From Acanthaster planci (lineage: Eukaryota > Echinodermata > Asteroidea > Valvatida > Acanthasteridae), in contig NW_019091529.1 of NCBI RefSeq assembly GCF_001949145.1, positions 1,028,810 to 1,059,504 of the forward strand: a stretch of DNA of 30,695 nt. Direction: 5' to 3'. Positions 19,901 through 28,625 of the stretch are shown one piece after another. Position 1 is the first letter of the stretch. Each line of letters opens with the position of its first letter. The notes below the pieces were generated by a model. It saw only the letters and a list, made by a program, of their open reading frames with translations, made no database searches and had not been told where the DNA came from. A program made the position numbers and the translations under genes.

Positions 19901-19962
19901 GATTATCACTGAGCTGCATTTTACAGACAGTATTATTCAACACAGCTTTGTTACTGTATTGA
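19901..19962 (+). CDS. CLN3: CLN3/battenin-like gene, terminal coding exon
   Basis: The acceptor is a pyrimidine-rich tract ending TACTTTACAG at 19900. The exon restores a Gly codon split across the intron (G|GA) and continues GLSLSCILQTVLFNTALLLY to a TGA at 19960-19962. From that Gly to the stop there are 20 codons, the same number as in the human CLN3 C-terminus, and the alignment (G-x-S-L-S at its start) needs no gap, which strongly supports the exon pairing. Unlike vertebrate CLN3, the last residues do not form a CaaX prenylation box. The final intron (15404-19900) is mostly DIRS copy C. Confidence 0.8.
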
Positions 19963-20204
19963 AGCATGCGTACAACAGCTCTTTTACATTTATCCAGCAG
20001 AAATGAAGTGACTGTGCTCACGTCAGTGGTAAATTTTATTACTTATAATTTATATCTAAAAACAATGTCAACTTTAATTGTCATGAACGTTTTCCTCTGT
20101 ACCCCTCAGTTCCTGTTCGCCACTTCCCAGGTTGTATTGTGTCATTGTGGCATGATCCCTGGCTACATTATGTTTCAGGTTTCAGCCTCTGCCTAGCACC
20201 CCTG

Positions 20205-20210
20205 AATAAA
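20205..20210 (+). promoter_or_regulatory. Polyadenylation signal AATAAA of the CLN3-like gene
   Basis: Canonical AATAAA 243 nt after the stop codon and just upstream of the tRNA-like sequence. A 3' UTR of roughly 260 nt is implied. A second AATAAA-containing stretch occurs near 21230. Confidence 0.5.
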
Positions 20211-20243
20211 GATATTGACAAATTGGAAGAGCCACCAACATAT

Positions 20244-20316
20244 GGCTGGATAGCTCAGTTGATGGAGCACTGGTACGGTGTTCCGGAGGTCATAGGTTCA
20301 AATTCTGCTCCAGTCA
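20244..20316 (+). tRNA. tRNA-like sequence (tRNA-derived SINE head or tRNA pseudogene)
   Basis: A seven-pair acceptor stem (GGCTGGA with TCCAGTC, one G-U), a four-pair D stem (GCTC/GAGC) and A-box TAGCTCAGTTGATGG. The B-box is GGTTCAAATTC, and the length is 73 nt. The anticodon loop would read GGT (Thr), but position 33 is C rather than T, the anticodon stem has a T-T mismatch, and the T stem has a mismatch and two wobbles. This looks like a decayed or SINE-derived tRNA rather than a functional one. T-rich terminators follow at 20317 and 20340. Confidence 0.55.
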
Positions 20317-20999
20317 GTTTCTTTGTTCATCTTTATAATGCTTTATTTTTGATTGCGGTACTGGCAAATAACTGTTATATTGTTTTATAAAGCCCTGAAA
20401 AAGCCAGGATTTTAACATCGCATCCATAAAACTCATCAAATTTTTCATTTATAAGGACAGACATTTCCAGTTCAGTGTCTTCCCTTTGGCCGATCCACAC
20501 AGCATCACAGGTCTTCATGCCGTCTTATGTAATAGAAACTCCCAAATCTGCACGGATTTGCTCCAGAGTAATTGTGTTAATAGCCTATTTACTAGATCAG
20601 CCATAAAAATGAAATGGGACAAGTTACAGATAGAATCCCTCTATTGTCATGGAGTGTGCAGTGTTGATGTTCCTTTCAGCGGAAGTGCAAGCACATGTGG
20701 TACGTGTAGGTACATGTAGGTGTATGTGAATGTACCATAGAAACTTCCTGCAGATTTGGGAGCTTCTATAAGTACATGTGAGAAGTGTGTGTCGTGAGAA
20801 ATGTGTGCAATTTGGCGTAAAAACTCACACCTCTCAGATGTACTTGTAGAAGCTTACCTTGTCTATGTGTCTCTGTTGGAATTTTGTGTCCTTCCATGGT
20901 TTGAGCATTGGCCCTGTCCTTTGTCGAAGAAATTTTTTTCCTCCAATGTGATTGAGAAATTTATATTCCTTTAAACTTTGTGTCTCCAGCGATTGACTT
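20317..20999. other. No recognisable gene
   Basis: Unassigned intergenic sequence downstream of the CLN3-like gene. The only open frames are short and lack any recognisable motif. A TACATGTAGG-type stretch occurs near 20700-20725. Confidence 0.45.
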
Positions 21000-21215
21000 G
21001 ATTCCTTGCGTTCACTTACCCCTGCCCAGCTTACACATACAAATTTCCAGCGTCCCTATTGTAGTTCTCTAAAAAGACTTGATTTTGCGTACACAATGCA
21101 CTGTTGTCCCGCCGCCATGTTAATCCTTGTTCTCAGCGCCTATCGTTTACGGACGTGTCTTTGTGGCATTTTTAGATTTTCGAGTTCCATAACCTTTCGT
21201 GTTGGTGAATTAACT
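21000..21215. repeat. Solo or truncated DIRS terminal repeat
   Basis: Parallels 15480-15690: a TACCC/CAG/ACATA-CAAATTTCC stretch, a CTTGAT block, CCGCCATGTTAATCCTTGTTCTCAGCGCC (compare GCCGCCATGGTCATC at 15607), and a GTGTC...GGCATTTTTAGA...CGAGTT stretch. No internal DIRS coding follows, so it is a solo or truncated end of the same family. Confidence 0.5.
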
Positions 21216-21735
21216 TGATTTCTGATTACAAATAAAGAACTATTTCGTATCTATTGCTAAGAGTGCTTATTTTCGTATTTTGTATTTTTGTTGTTCTTTT
21301 CTACCCGTTTTTCTGTACATTATTTAGAGGTTTTGGTGTGACCAACTGTTGTAGTGTGTTCTGTGTGGCCGTTGAACGGGATCACGGGTAGCCCTTTGTT
21401 TTAAATGCTGTGTGTGCGTTCGAAACACAACGGCCCACCGTGTTCTGCTGTATGGGTCTGGCCGTGAATCGGGGCTTGGCGAGTAGTAGGGAAGGGAAAG
21501 TTAAAGAGAAACAGGTATTTTCACTCACCTACCTGCGCAGCAGGGACTTTCCCCCAAACCCTGTGGGCCCGACTTCCCGAACAGCAATCGCGGAGCCCCG
21601 AACACACAAAAGCGGGACTTTTCCCCCGGGACTTTTCATCGCCGGAAAAATACTGGAGGTGCCGGGGGGAAAAAAATTAGATAAATTTTTCAACATTTTT
21701 CTAATATCAAATGAATGTAACTTTCGCCACCAAAT
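21216..21735. other. Unassigned stretch before the right Polinton fragment
   Basis: A GC-richer region (about 21360-21660) with a 109-codon open frame (21410-21739) that has no recognisable domain, followed by an AT-rich transition. The left boundary of the Polinton-like copy and any terminal inverted repeat must lie here, but I cannot place them. Confidence 0.35.
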
Positions 21736-21951
21736 ATGAATACAGTTAAAATTAGTCGCTGCACACACAGCGTGGTTAATCGCCAACGGCTACAAATCGC
21801 AAAAAGATTTAATCTCGCAGGCAAAGCTGGACGTGGAAATCAAAGACACTGCTTTTGTTTAATGAGAAAGACTAAGACCGGCAAACAAGTGTACAAGCCG
21901 AAGAAATATCTATTTCCGATGATTTATGCGCCGCTTAAAAAATTGAGATGA
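21736..21951 (+). CDS. Small highly basic protein
   Basis: A 71-codon intact ORF with many Lys/Arg residues along its length and no acidic cluster (GKAGRGNQRHCFCLMRKTKT in the middle, KPKKY near the end). It is the first plus-strand gene of the right fragment and lies 25 nt before the Cys-rich gene. Charge and size would fit a nucleic-acid-binding or core-type protein, but no family is recognised. The true start could lie upstream if the element boundary truncated it. Confidence 0.55.
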   Translation: MNTVKISRCTHSVVNRQRLQIAKRFNLAGKAGRGNQRHCFCLMRKTKTGKQVYKPKKYLFPMIYAPLKKLR

Positions 21952-21976
21952 AAATAGAAATAAAATTATAAAAAAC

Positions 21977-22531
21977 ATGATAAACCATAAAACGAATGTT
22001 AATTGTTATTTTTGCAAAGACACAAGAAATTCAATTGACTTGATCGATTCGTACGATTGCTTTCGTTGTTTAAATTCCGAACGTTTATGCAAATGTACCG
22101 ATTGTAATGAATGCCACGATTGTCACAAATGCAACGACTGCACCGGATGTAATCACTGCTCCACTGGCGACGAGTGCGGCAGGTGTATAAGTTGCGTATA
22201 TTGTTTAAATTCATACGACCGTCAAAATTCAAGTGCGTTGGACAGTTGCAGAGACTGTTACGAGTGCAGCAGTTGTATAGAGTGTTTTGGTGGCATTGCT
22301 TGCACCTGCTGCGTAAATTGTGTCGAGTTGGAAGAAAAGGATCACGTGTTACTCGTAAATGGCAAGCAGAAAAAGCTGCGGCTCGCGCTAGAAAACGATT
22401 CACTGCCCGATGCAGCGACTAAACTCGACTCTGATTTATACGAAATTGGACTAATTATTTAATACGACGTTGACGTTGAACATTTAATGAAAGCAGAAAT
22501 CCCGCCCGAGTTAATAGACGCGGCCGAATAA
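21977..22531 (+). CDS. Cys-triplet repeat protein
   Basis: An ORF of 161 codons to a TAA at 22460-22462. The same frame continues open for 22 more codons to TAA at 22529-22531, directly against the next ATG at 22534, so 22460 may be a premature stop. The protein has 26 cysteines. From residue 40 to 61 a Cys occurs at every third position eight times running, and further three-residue-spaced runs occur at 67-76 and in the 95-110 region, interspersed with Asp, His, Asn and Ser. The C-terminal third is Cys-free, charged and Leu-rich. This could be a multi-metal-binding or disulfide-rich repeat fold. I know of no standard zinc-finger family with this spacing. It is flanked by the basic protein and the unknown protein on the same strand. 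Confidence 0.7.
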
Positions 22532-22533
22532 AA

Positions 22534-23346
22534 ATGAGAAAATTCTATGACAAAGCCGGGAAAATCATAACCATGCCAACTCAAGTATATATCGTTTCAG
22601 ACTACCACGAGCGTCTCAGTGCCGACAACTGCGATCCCAATGTCACCTATGGCCCCTTTGACCCGAGTAAATTAATCATTTCAAAACCCGTGATTAAAGA
22701 AGGCACTCACGTGAGTCAATGCAGCTCGCCTATTTTTTTATCATTACAGCGGTCAAAATGAACGCCTGTTGATTATGACGATAGAACCATGTAAAGGTAT
22801 AAAAAAGCTTTACAAATACGGCACTCGAGATAAAATCCCGGAAAGTTTAGTAGGGCGTCAAATCTGTTGTCAAGTACAACCAACTACCGCGAGCATACTC
22901 GATAACATAAATTTAGCCGTTTACCCGAGCTGACGCCGGGTCTAATCTCCCGTCTAATACCATAAACGCTTATAAAGCCAGTCGCGACATTGATGACCTT
23001 AATAAAATAGAATACGTCGTTAAACAGCCTTACACGGACAAGCACCAAATGTACGCTAAAATAGATCGCTATGCCTCCCTATTTGATCACCGAAAAAAAA
23101 ACATTGATTCGTCAAATATCGAGAAATTTATAAATAAGAGATGTGACGCACAATCTTATTTCTCCATACTACGGTACTTACGGTTCACTGTCGTGCAGCA
23201 CCAGCGTTCGGTATAGAGTGACAGCGGCAATGTTGAAAATTAGAAACGACGGTCTAATTTCAAATAAGTCGGCGTTGCAAGTGTTTCGCGGATTTGAAAA
23301 TTTTGAATCTGAACCACAATCCCCCGTGAAATTAAAGGTGGATTAA
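22534..23346 (+). pseudogene. Unknown Polinton protein, multiply frameshifted
   Basis: The ATG at 22534 is 2 nt after the preceding stop. Coding-like sequence continues in changing frames to TAA at 23344-23346. The segments are 22534-22740 (open 75 codons), about 22755-22932 (containing NERLLIMTIEPCKGIKKLY), about 22932-23150 (SRDIDDLNKIEYVVKQPY), and 23143-23346. At least two frameshifts and one stop break it. Intact length would be about 265 residues. Composition is mixed alpha/beta-like with no membrane segment. I do not recognise the family; a DNA-binding role is one possibility but unsupported. Confidence 0.55.
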
Positions 23347-23426
23347 ATTCGAATAATTAACGACTTATGCCTCAGCTATTCCTAGGAATAACTTAGGTTA
23401 TTTTTACGTCACTTTTATTAAAAACA

Positions 23427-23910
23427 ATGACAGATCAAGAAATTTATGAATTAACGGGTATAATAATTGCCGCCACCGCGACCAAAAAATACATGCCTGC
23501 ACAATAACGTAATGGAAATGGATTATAAATATGTATGCCAAAATTGCGGTTTAGTGCTCGCTCAGATTTATTCATACGCACCAGGAAACGCTGGTGGTAA
23601 ATATTACCAGCGTTACATTTTGAACAAAAAACACCACCACCACCAAAATCGAGAAAAACTTTAAAAGAGTTTAACCTTCAATTGACGGTCGAACAAGCGG
23701 GCAACATAGAAATATGTGTAAAACCGAGTTTTAGATGGTAAGATCTCTAGAGGTAAACCTTTGAAGGCTTTAATCGCGGTTTGTTACCAACACACAACCG
23801 GGGAAGCTGAATCTAAATTAAAAGACTTATTTCAAGTTTCGGAGAAACACTGGAACGACGCCTTTGATAAATTAAACCTTGCCAAACAAGATTTTTCAAA
23901 ACGTATGTAA
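23427..23910 (+). pseudogene. TFIIB-like transcription factor remnant
   Basis: A zinc-ribbon signature at about 23494-23560: C-L-H then, 12 residues after the His, YVCQNCGLVL, the ending typical of TFIIB/Brf and viral TFIIB-like proteins. After frameshifts (near 23460, 23660 and 23745) an open segment (about 23747-23910) reads RGKPLKALIAVCYQ followed by LKDLFQVSEKHWNDAFDKL. This matches the pattern of a TFIIB cyclin-fold helix pair (RG-x-A-x-A-C-x-Y, then VS-x(n)-I/F-x-K-L). Total length would be about 160 residues, so one cyclin repeat rather than two. The gene starts 80 nt after the previous stop and ends 4 nt before the next ATG. It could recruit host RNA polymerase to element promoters. 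Confidence 0.6.
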
Positions 23911-23914
23911 TAAA

Positions 23915-24497
23915 ATGGAGACTCACACTTTTACTTAACCGAAAGCGAGCAGACGTTTAAATTGAAAGATGACATAAAAAAAACAACAAAGGCGGCAAAG
24001 TCGTCAGAGTAAAGAACATTCAGTTTGAAGCTGGATATTTTAAAATTACAAATGCTACTGAAATTGATGGGAAACAAACTTGGACGGTAAGCCTCCGGGG
24101 GTCAGTGGCGAAAGATCGCCTGGAATACCTTCAGAGGAGAGAAGGGAAGTATCTCCCAATATATATATTAGTAAAAACAGCTGAAACCAGATTGATCCAA
24201 GCAAATAAAAAAGGCACTTTAGCAGAAGAAATCATAATCATCGCTGATGAAATTGAGCAGCTAAACCAAGAAACCACAACTTTAGAAGCGTAGTTAAAGC
24301 AAAGACAACCATTAGAAACGCGGGCTCGTTTAGCTTATGATATCGACAGTAAAAAAATCAGATCAGTTTCATTGCTCGAGGGGCAGAGACAAGCCTTGGA
24401 TGAAATTTATGAAGGGAATCCCCCAAGTCGACCTATAACAAACTCCCCCGTACAATCCACAAGACCCAGAAAAAAATTAACTATAAGACTTTTTTGA
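23915..24497 (+). pseudogene. Unknown charged protein, frameshifted
   Basis: The ATG at 23915 follows the TFIIB-like stop by 4 nt but shifts frame almost at once. The main open parts are about 23917-24020 (SHFYLTESEQTFKLKDDIKK) and 24002-24293 (62 codons counted from 24105), continuing past a TAG at 24291-24293 to a stop near 24497. The middle is rich in Glu, Ile and Gln and likely helical or coiled; the end is basic and Pro/Ser-rich. No family recognised. Confidence 0.45.
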
Positions 24498-24529
24498 CGG
24501 GGCTAACAGAACCTGTATACGATAGACTT

Positions 24530-25065
24530 CATTCTTGAAGCTCATCTCAACCATTACCCGAGGGTCGAAGAGGAAGCATCGTGGTGTCTTCCGGTTATTA
24601 TAACATGGACTGGTTTTGACTTTTTGTTAAACTCGAGCCCTGGCGTGTCTTTTAAGGTTCACTCAGAATCGAAAAGGGTGACTTTGGCCATTACGGACCC
24701 CAATCTCAAGTTGCGACTAAATAAAGAAGTGTCTAAGCTGTTTAACTTACCCAAAATAAAACTTCTGCCCAGCGTTATGTATGAAGGCAAGTATGATTTA
24801 AACCCCTTGAAACTCGAGTTTATTCATTGCAAACATTTATTTACATTTGACAACTTTTAAAACGGGCAGTCTTTAGACTTGCTAGACGTGATTGCTACCG
24901 AGCCGTGCAACTCAACACCCGTAACGTGTAAAACGCCTAAAAAGTTAATAGACAGAAACATCAATGAATCGACTTTTTCTGTTAAAAACGAGCGAGGTGA
25001 GCTCTTGAATAATATCGGCAAATTTTAATCGTGTTAGTCATTTTTTTGAAACGCGTATACGATAA
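24530..25065 (+). pseudogene. Polinton structural-type protein, partial
   Basis: Main open frame 24624-24860 (GVSFKVHSESKRVTLAI, then LFNLPKIKLLPS and LNPLKLEFIHC). It continues past a TAA at 24858-24860 through LDLLDVIAT and FSVKNERGELL to about 25027, and a shifted frame ends in TAA at 25063-25065. The beta-strand-rich pattern with a short Y/F-I-HC block and a KNERGEL segment near the C-terminus resembles uncharacterised structural-type proteins common in invertebrate Polintons, from memory of the family rather than a search. The N-terminal part is missing or too decayed to read. It ends 4 nt before the next ATG. Confidence 0.5.
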
Positions 25066-25069
25066 AAAG

Positions 25070-25792
25070 ATGACGACTAACGTATTTCCAGATTTGGGAA
25101 AGTACCCAGAATTAAACTCGGTCGAACAGGTGGAAACTAAAGTTTGTAGGCTCAGAAAGATCGAAGAAATTAAATCTCGGGTATTAAGAGAACGCGACGC
25201 GCGCGAGGCTAGCTACAAAAAGATTAAACGGATACTTACCTCACTCGGTTACGTGGAGTACGGTGTCGAAGCGATTGGTGCTACCTCGGCAGCCATTGGC
25301 AATTCCGCCATTTGGGAGCCATTGCCGGGCCCGTGGGACTAGTGATGGAAGGCATCGCTATCAGTGCGTTTGGTGCTTATGCGATATTAAAATACACCAG
25401 TCGCAGGCTGTCCCACAAACCAAAAAAAACGACCAAATTCGAATGTTGGCAGACGCTCAATTAAACACCATCGACGATGTCTCTTACGCGATTGAAGACA
25501 GTGACATATCGCAGGAAGAATTTGTACTGATTATCTGAGCTGAAAAAGTTTAACGAAATGAAGGAAAAGATACGTCTACCAAACTACAAGAAAGTAAATC
25601 GACGAGTAAAGAATTTGAACGACAAGTCAACGAAAGAGCAGAAGCGCTTGCCAACGAACGAGCGGCCGTTTTAAAAAAAGATCTTAAGAAAAAAATTGGC
25701 GAATAAGTTTTACAAAGTCTGTCAAATACGAAGACCTGCCTCCGTCGTACCAAGACATAAAACCAACGGCACCTCCTTTTAAAGACGTATGA
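25070..25792 (+). pseudogene. Coiled-coil and hydrophobic protein with PPxY/PTAP tail
   Basis: Starts at the ATG at 25070. The N-terminal half is charged and helical (RLRKIEEIKSRVLRERDAREASYKKIKRI). Next comes a Gly/Ala-rich hydrophobic stretch that crosses a frameshift near 25310 (GPVGLVMEGIAISAFGAYAIL), then a basic region (KPKKT). An acidic helical part in another frame follows (SDISQEEFVLII), then a charged coiled tail to TAA at 25704-25706. A further short frame, 25707-25792, encodes DLPPSYQDIKPTAPPF and ends 5 nt before the next ATG. I treat this as the same gene's C-terminus or a short separate gene. PPSY and PTAP are the classic Nedd4- and Tsg101-binding late-domain motifs. Confidence 0.6.
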
Positions 25793-25797
25793 AATAA

Positions 25798-27008
25798 ATG
25801 GGAGCAAAATTTAGTCATTTATCGATCGTAGTCAATAAAGACAACTGGTGTTTAGCCAAGTTTTCCAATTTAACGCACGCGTATAAATTACCGAAAGTCT
25901 CCACGGACGAAGCGGTCAATCGTTGGACAACTGAACCGATTTCGTTCTATCAAAAGCAATTTAAATTTGCGGTGTACTGCGCGACAACGCGACGGCCTGC
26001 GGCGTACGTTTTGATTTGCTGTCCGACCCCAATCCATACGAGTCAATTTTGTTCAACTTTCACGTATATTACACCATGAGAAGAATATTTTACGACTGCG
26101 TGATGCCTACTCAGAGCGACGACGTATTTGACGCGTTACACAATAATTACGATCATCACAAGTTTACATACACGTGTCTTTTATATTGAGTCGATCCGAG
26201 TAAATCGTATAAACAAACTCGCGACACTTTGTCAAACGGATTGGGCACTGCCTATTATTACGACAACGGATACATACCTGTTCCTAATAAAAAATTATGA
26301 TCCATACGCGGGACTACTTTTATGGGCTTCAGCTGGGCTGATCCATCTAAAGGCTCGGGCCATGCGAGTACTTTCACGGTCACTTGGATTCAACTGTCGG
26401 ACGCGGTTACCCTGTCCTGGTGGGATTTTATTCCTAAAACGTCTAAATTAACAGACGTGGAAATTACAAAAGTAGACGAATCGATTCGAGCTTATGTTTA
26501 CGCGTTACTGGGCGCACAAGTTTAAACAAGACGAGCGTTTTAGCCTCTTGCACCTGATTAGATGTGCATCAACCATTTATTACGATCGTAGAGAGTCTAA
26601 TAAATTCAGCCTCCGATCTCGAACAGTCGATTGACCAATTCCAGGATTCGTTACAATACCCAAAACGCCTTTAAACTTTGTAGTTGCGCTGGAGTTATAT
26701 TTGATGCCCTCCGACATGGATTTGCGTATCTGTACGTTTGAAGGTTACAACAATAATTTACAAATTGCGACTGCAGATACGAGGACAGGCTATGTGCCGA
26801 GTTTAAATTCTGGTGGCGTTTCAGAGGTTACAGATTTTAGCGATCAAGTAGAAGAAAAAGAACCAACAATTTTACCAAACCCAGACGTAAGGCCAATTTT
26901 AATTCCGTTTCAGAACGTAAGCCATTAGACGTACACAACGAAGAAAAACTGTCTTTAACTGTCGGAGCTATTGCCGTTTGTGTAATACTGTATAAAGTAT
27001 TAATTTAG
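25798..27008 (+). pseudogene. Large capsid-like structural protein, multiply frameshifted
   Basis: The ATG is at 25798. The first open part (to about 25990) contains NRWTTEPISFYQKQFKFAVY. After frameshifts, coding continues through FHVYYT (about 26060), FTVTWIQLSD (26372-26400), ESIRAYVYALLGAQV (26479-26525), and LMPSDMDLRICTFEGYNNN (26701-26757). The final shifted frame (about 26924-27008) ends with a membrane-like segment SLTVGAIAVCVILY. Intact length would be about 400 residues, the largest gene of the plus-strand block. Position next to the terminator, length and beta-rich character suggest a capsid or penton-type protein, but the fold is not proven. Its last segment is also present at 173-220. 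Confidence 0.6.
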
Positions 27009-27021
27009 AAAATAAAAGGCA

Positions 27022-27064
27022 AAAATATACCCCCTTTCTCAAATTTGAGAAAGGGGTATATTTT
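27022..27064. terminator. Palindromic stem-loop between convergent genes (right copy)
   Basis: An inverted repeat with arms of about 21 nt, one bulged C at 27030, centred on CTCAAATTTGAG (27038-27049). It sits 13 nt after the capsid-like stop and 19 nt before the coiled-coil gene's stop. The outer arms differ from those at 246-273 yet still pair, which argues for selection on the stem. Confidence 0.75.
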
Positions 27065-27082
27065 GTGCTCAGGTTTATTTAT

Positions 27083-28318
27083 TTACCTTCTTTTTTGCAT
27101 AAAAGTCAAAATTACATAACCTACCGCAGAAAACAAAGTCCACACGTGATCTGCGATCCATCCAACCGCTTTACTCGCCACATTGAATAGCCAGCTTAAA
27201 ACGCCACCGATGATTCCTGGCAAAGCACCTAAAGCTTTCAACCCGAGTTTCTTTGACACGTTTGCCAAATTTTGTAATTGCCGTTTAATCCAATCGCCAC
27301 CTTTGGACGGTGGTTCAGGTGCTGACGTGGGGTTCTGGCGTAATACCGGCAGCCCTGACGCTAGCTATGATACTACTAACAATGGTACTTACGGCTAGTG
27401 AAAAAGCCGTAAAGATACTAACGGTCGTCACGCCTTGCTCTCGAAATATCGTTCGAATCTTATCACCTAGCGTATCATCCGACCGTAAAGCGTAATTAAT
27501 TAAATCTTTAATTCGCTATATTGGCTTTGGAGATGACCGTTTAATATATCTCTTTGAGCTTGTTAGTCGTTCGAGTTGGTCTTGCAATTCACGCAAACGA
27601 GCTGAATCTTCAGAAGTCTCAAGACGACTAATTTCTTCTTGAATTTCAATAATTTTAGCTTGGTTTAATCGTATTTGCCCTCTCACCGTTTGTAATTGTT
27701 TGTCGAATCCTAAAAGCTCTCTATAATTTAAACCTTCGGTTTGCGCTGTTTGATTCTCCGTAAGCGAGGCCACAATGTCGCTAACTTGGTCCGGTATTTT
27801 GGGAAGCATTTCGATGTATTCAGTTTGAATGGCGTTTAATTTCGATTGCACTTGCCTCGTTTTCCTCTGGTAATCCCCAAAACAGAGTTCTTTACGAATA
27901 AACTTTGATCCACGGGCTTTTCTAGCCCGTTTTGCTATCGTGTCCAGCGACACAAATTTCCTTGGGTTCCGTTCGTCTGTAAGTAATATCTTACTGGCCC
28001 CAGTTCTACTTTTGTAGTACAATCCTTCGTGTCTATAAAATACAACGTCTCTTTCGCTTTTTGTGATGTATTTTCATTGGCAGACGTTGGTATATCCGAT
28101 CTGACTTTATCTTTGTAAAAAATGGTAAAAATCAATTACTTGGGGATTATCAATATACATCTTTTTACCTCTTGTTAAAGTATCGCTTTGCGCCTTGCCT
28201 TGGAAGTTTCGTCTTGATCGGGAAATAAGTTATAATCGACAAAATCCTGGTCATCCGTTTCTTTTTCTTGATCCTCCAGTAGAGGAATTTTCTCTAGATC
28301 AAATCCTCCTTCAGCCAT
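27083..28318 (-). pseudogene. Polinton-associated coiled-coil protein with hydrophobic C-terminus (right copy)
   Basis: The ATG at 28318 is followed by an acidic N-terminus (MAEGGFDLEKIPLLEDQEKE). A frameshift lies near 28180. The central open frame (28022-27516, 168 codons) carries the NYRELLGFDKQLQ block and a coiled coil (RLRELQDQLERL). Another shift follows near 27530, then a segment with IFREQGVTTVSIFTAFSLAV. A stop lies near 27318, and the C-terminal hydrophobic segment 27268-27083 (GIIGGVLSWLFNVASKAVGW) ends in MQKRR. Order and blocks match 302-1565. Function unknown; probably structural. Confidence 0.7.
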
Positions 28319-28336
28319 TTTTATAATATACGTTTT

Positions 28337-28585
28337 TTAAGCGGTAGACAAGCTTGCGGGCAATAATCCTTTCGCAACAAGCCAACCCTGCGTGGCCAAC
28401 GCGCCGCTAGACACCGCGGTTAATTTTAACGCGTCCTCAATGGATAATTTATTTAGGTCTGGTGGTTTGATTTTAAATAGCTTACTCGATAGCATTGTGT
28501 ATCCCATAGAAATCGCTGAAACTACTGCACCGTGGTAAATCGTATTAGCGATTCCGTTTACGTCTGTAGCTTTTGTATTACCCCT
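28337..28585 (-). pseudogene. Small two-segment membrane protein (right copy, start codon lost)
   Basis: Homologous over its full length to 1636-1884. The frame is open from 28585 to the TAA at 28337, but the codon at the expected initiator position reads AGG, and no nearby in-frame ATG precedes the conserved DVNGIANT block. Otherwise it is well preserved, so loss of the start may be the only lesion, or a downstream Met is used. Confidence 0.65.
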
Positions 28586-28625
28586 TCTTATTATATATTC
28601 ATTTTAAATGTACCGTTTTTTAAAT

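Noticed and set aside
21410-21739. 109-codon ORF before the right Polinton fragment
   Set aside because: No recognisable domain, unusual Pro/Gly-rich composition, and no support from a second copy. Left as unassigned sequence.
21999-22403. 134-codon minus-strand ORF opposite the Cys-rich gene
   Set aside because: It is the antisense shadow of the Cys-triplet gene: Cys codons (TGC/TGT) read in reverse give the Arg/Asn/Thr-rich composition. No independent motif.
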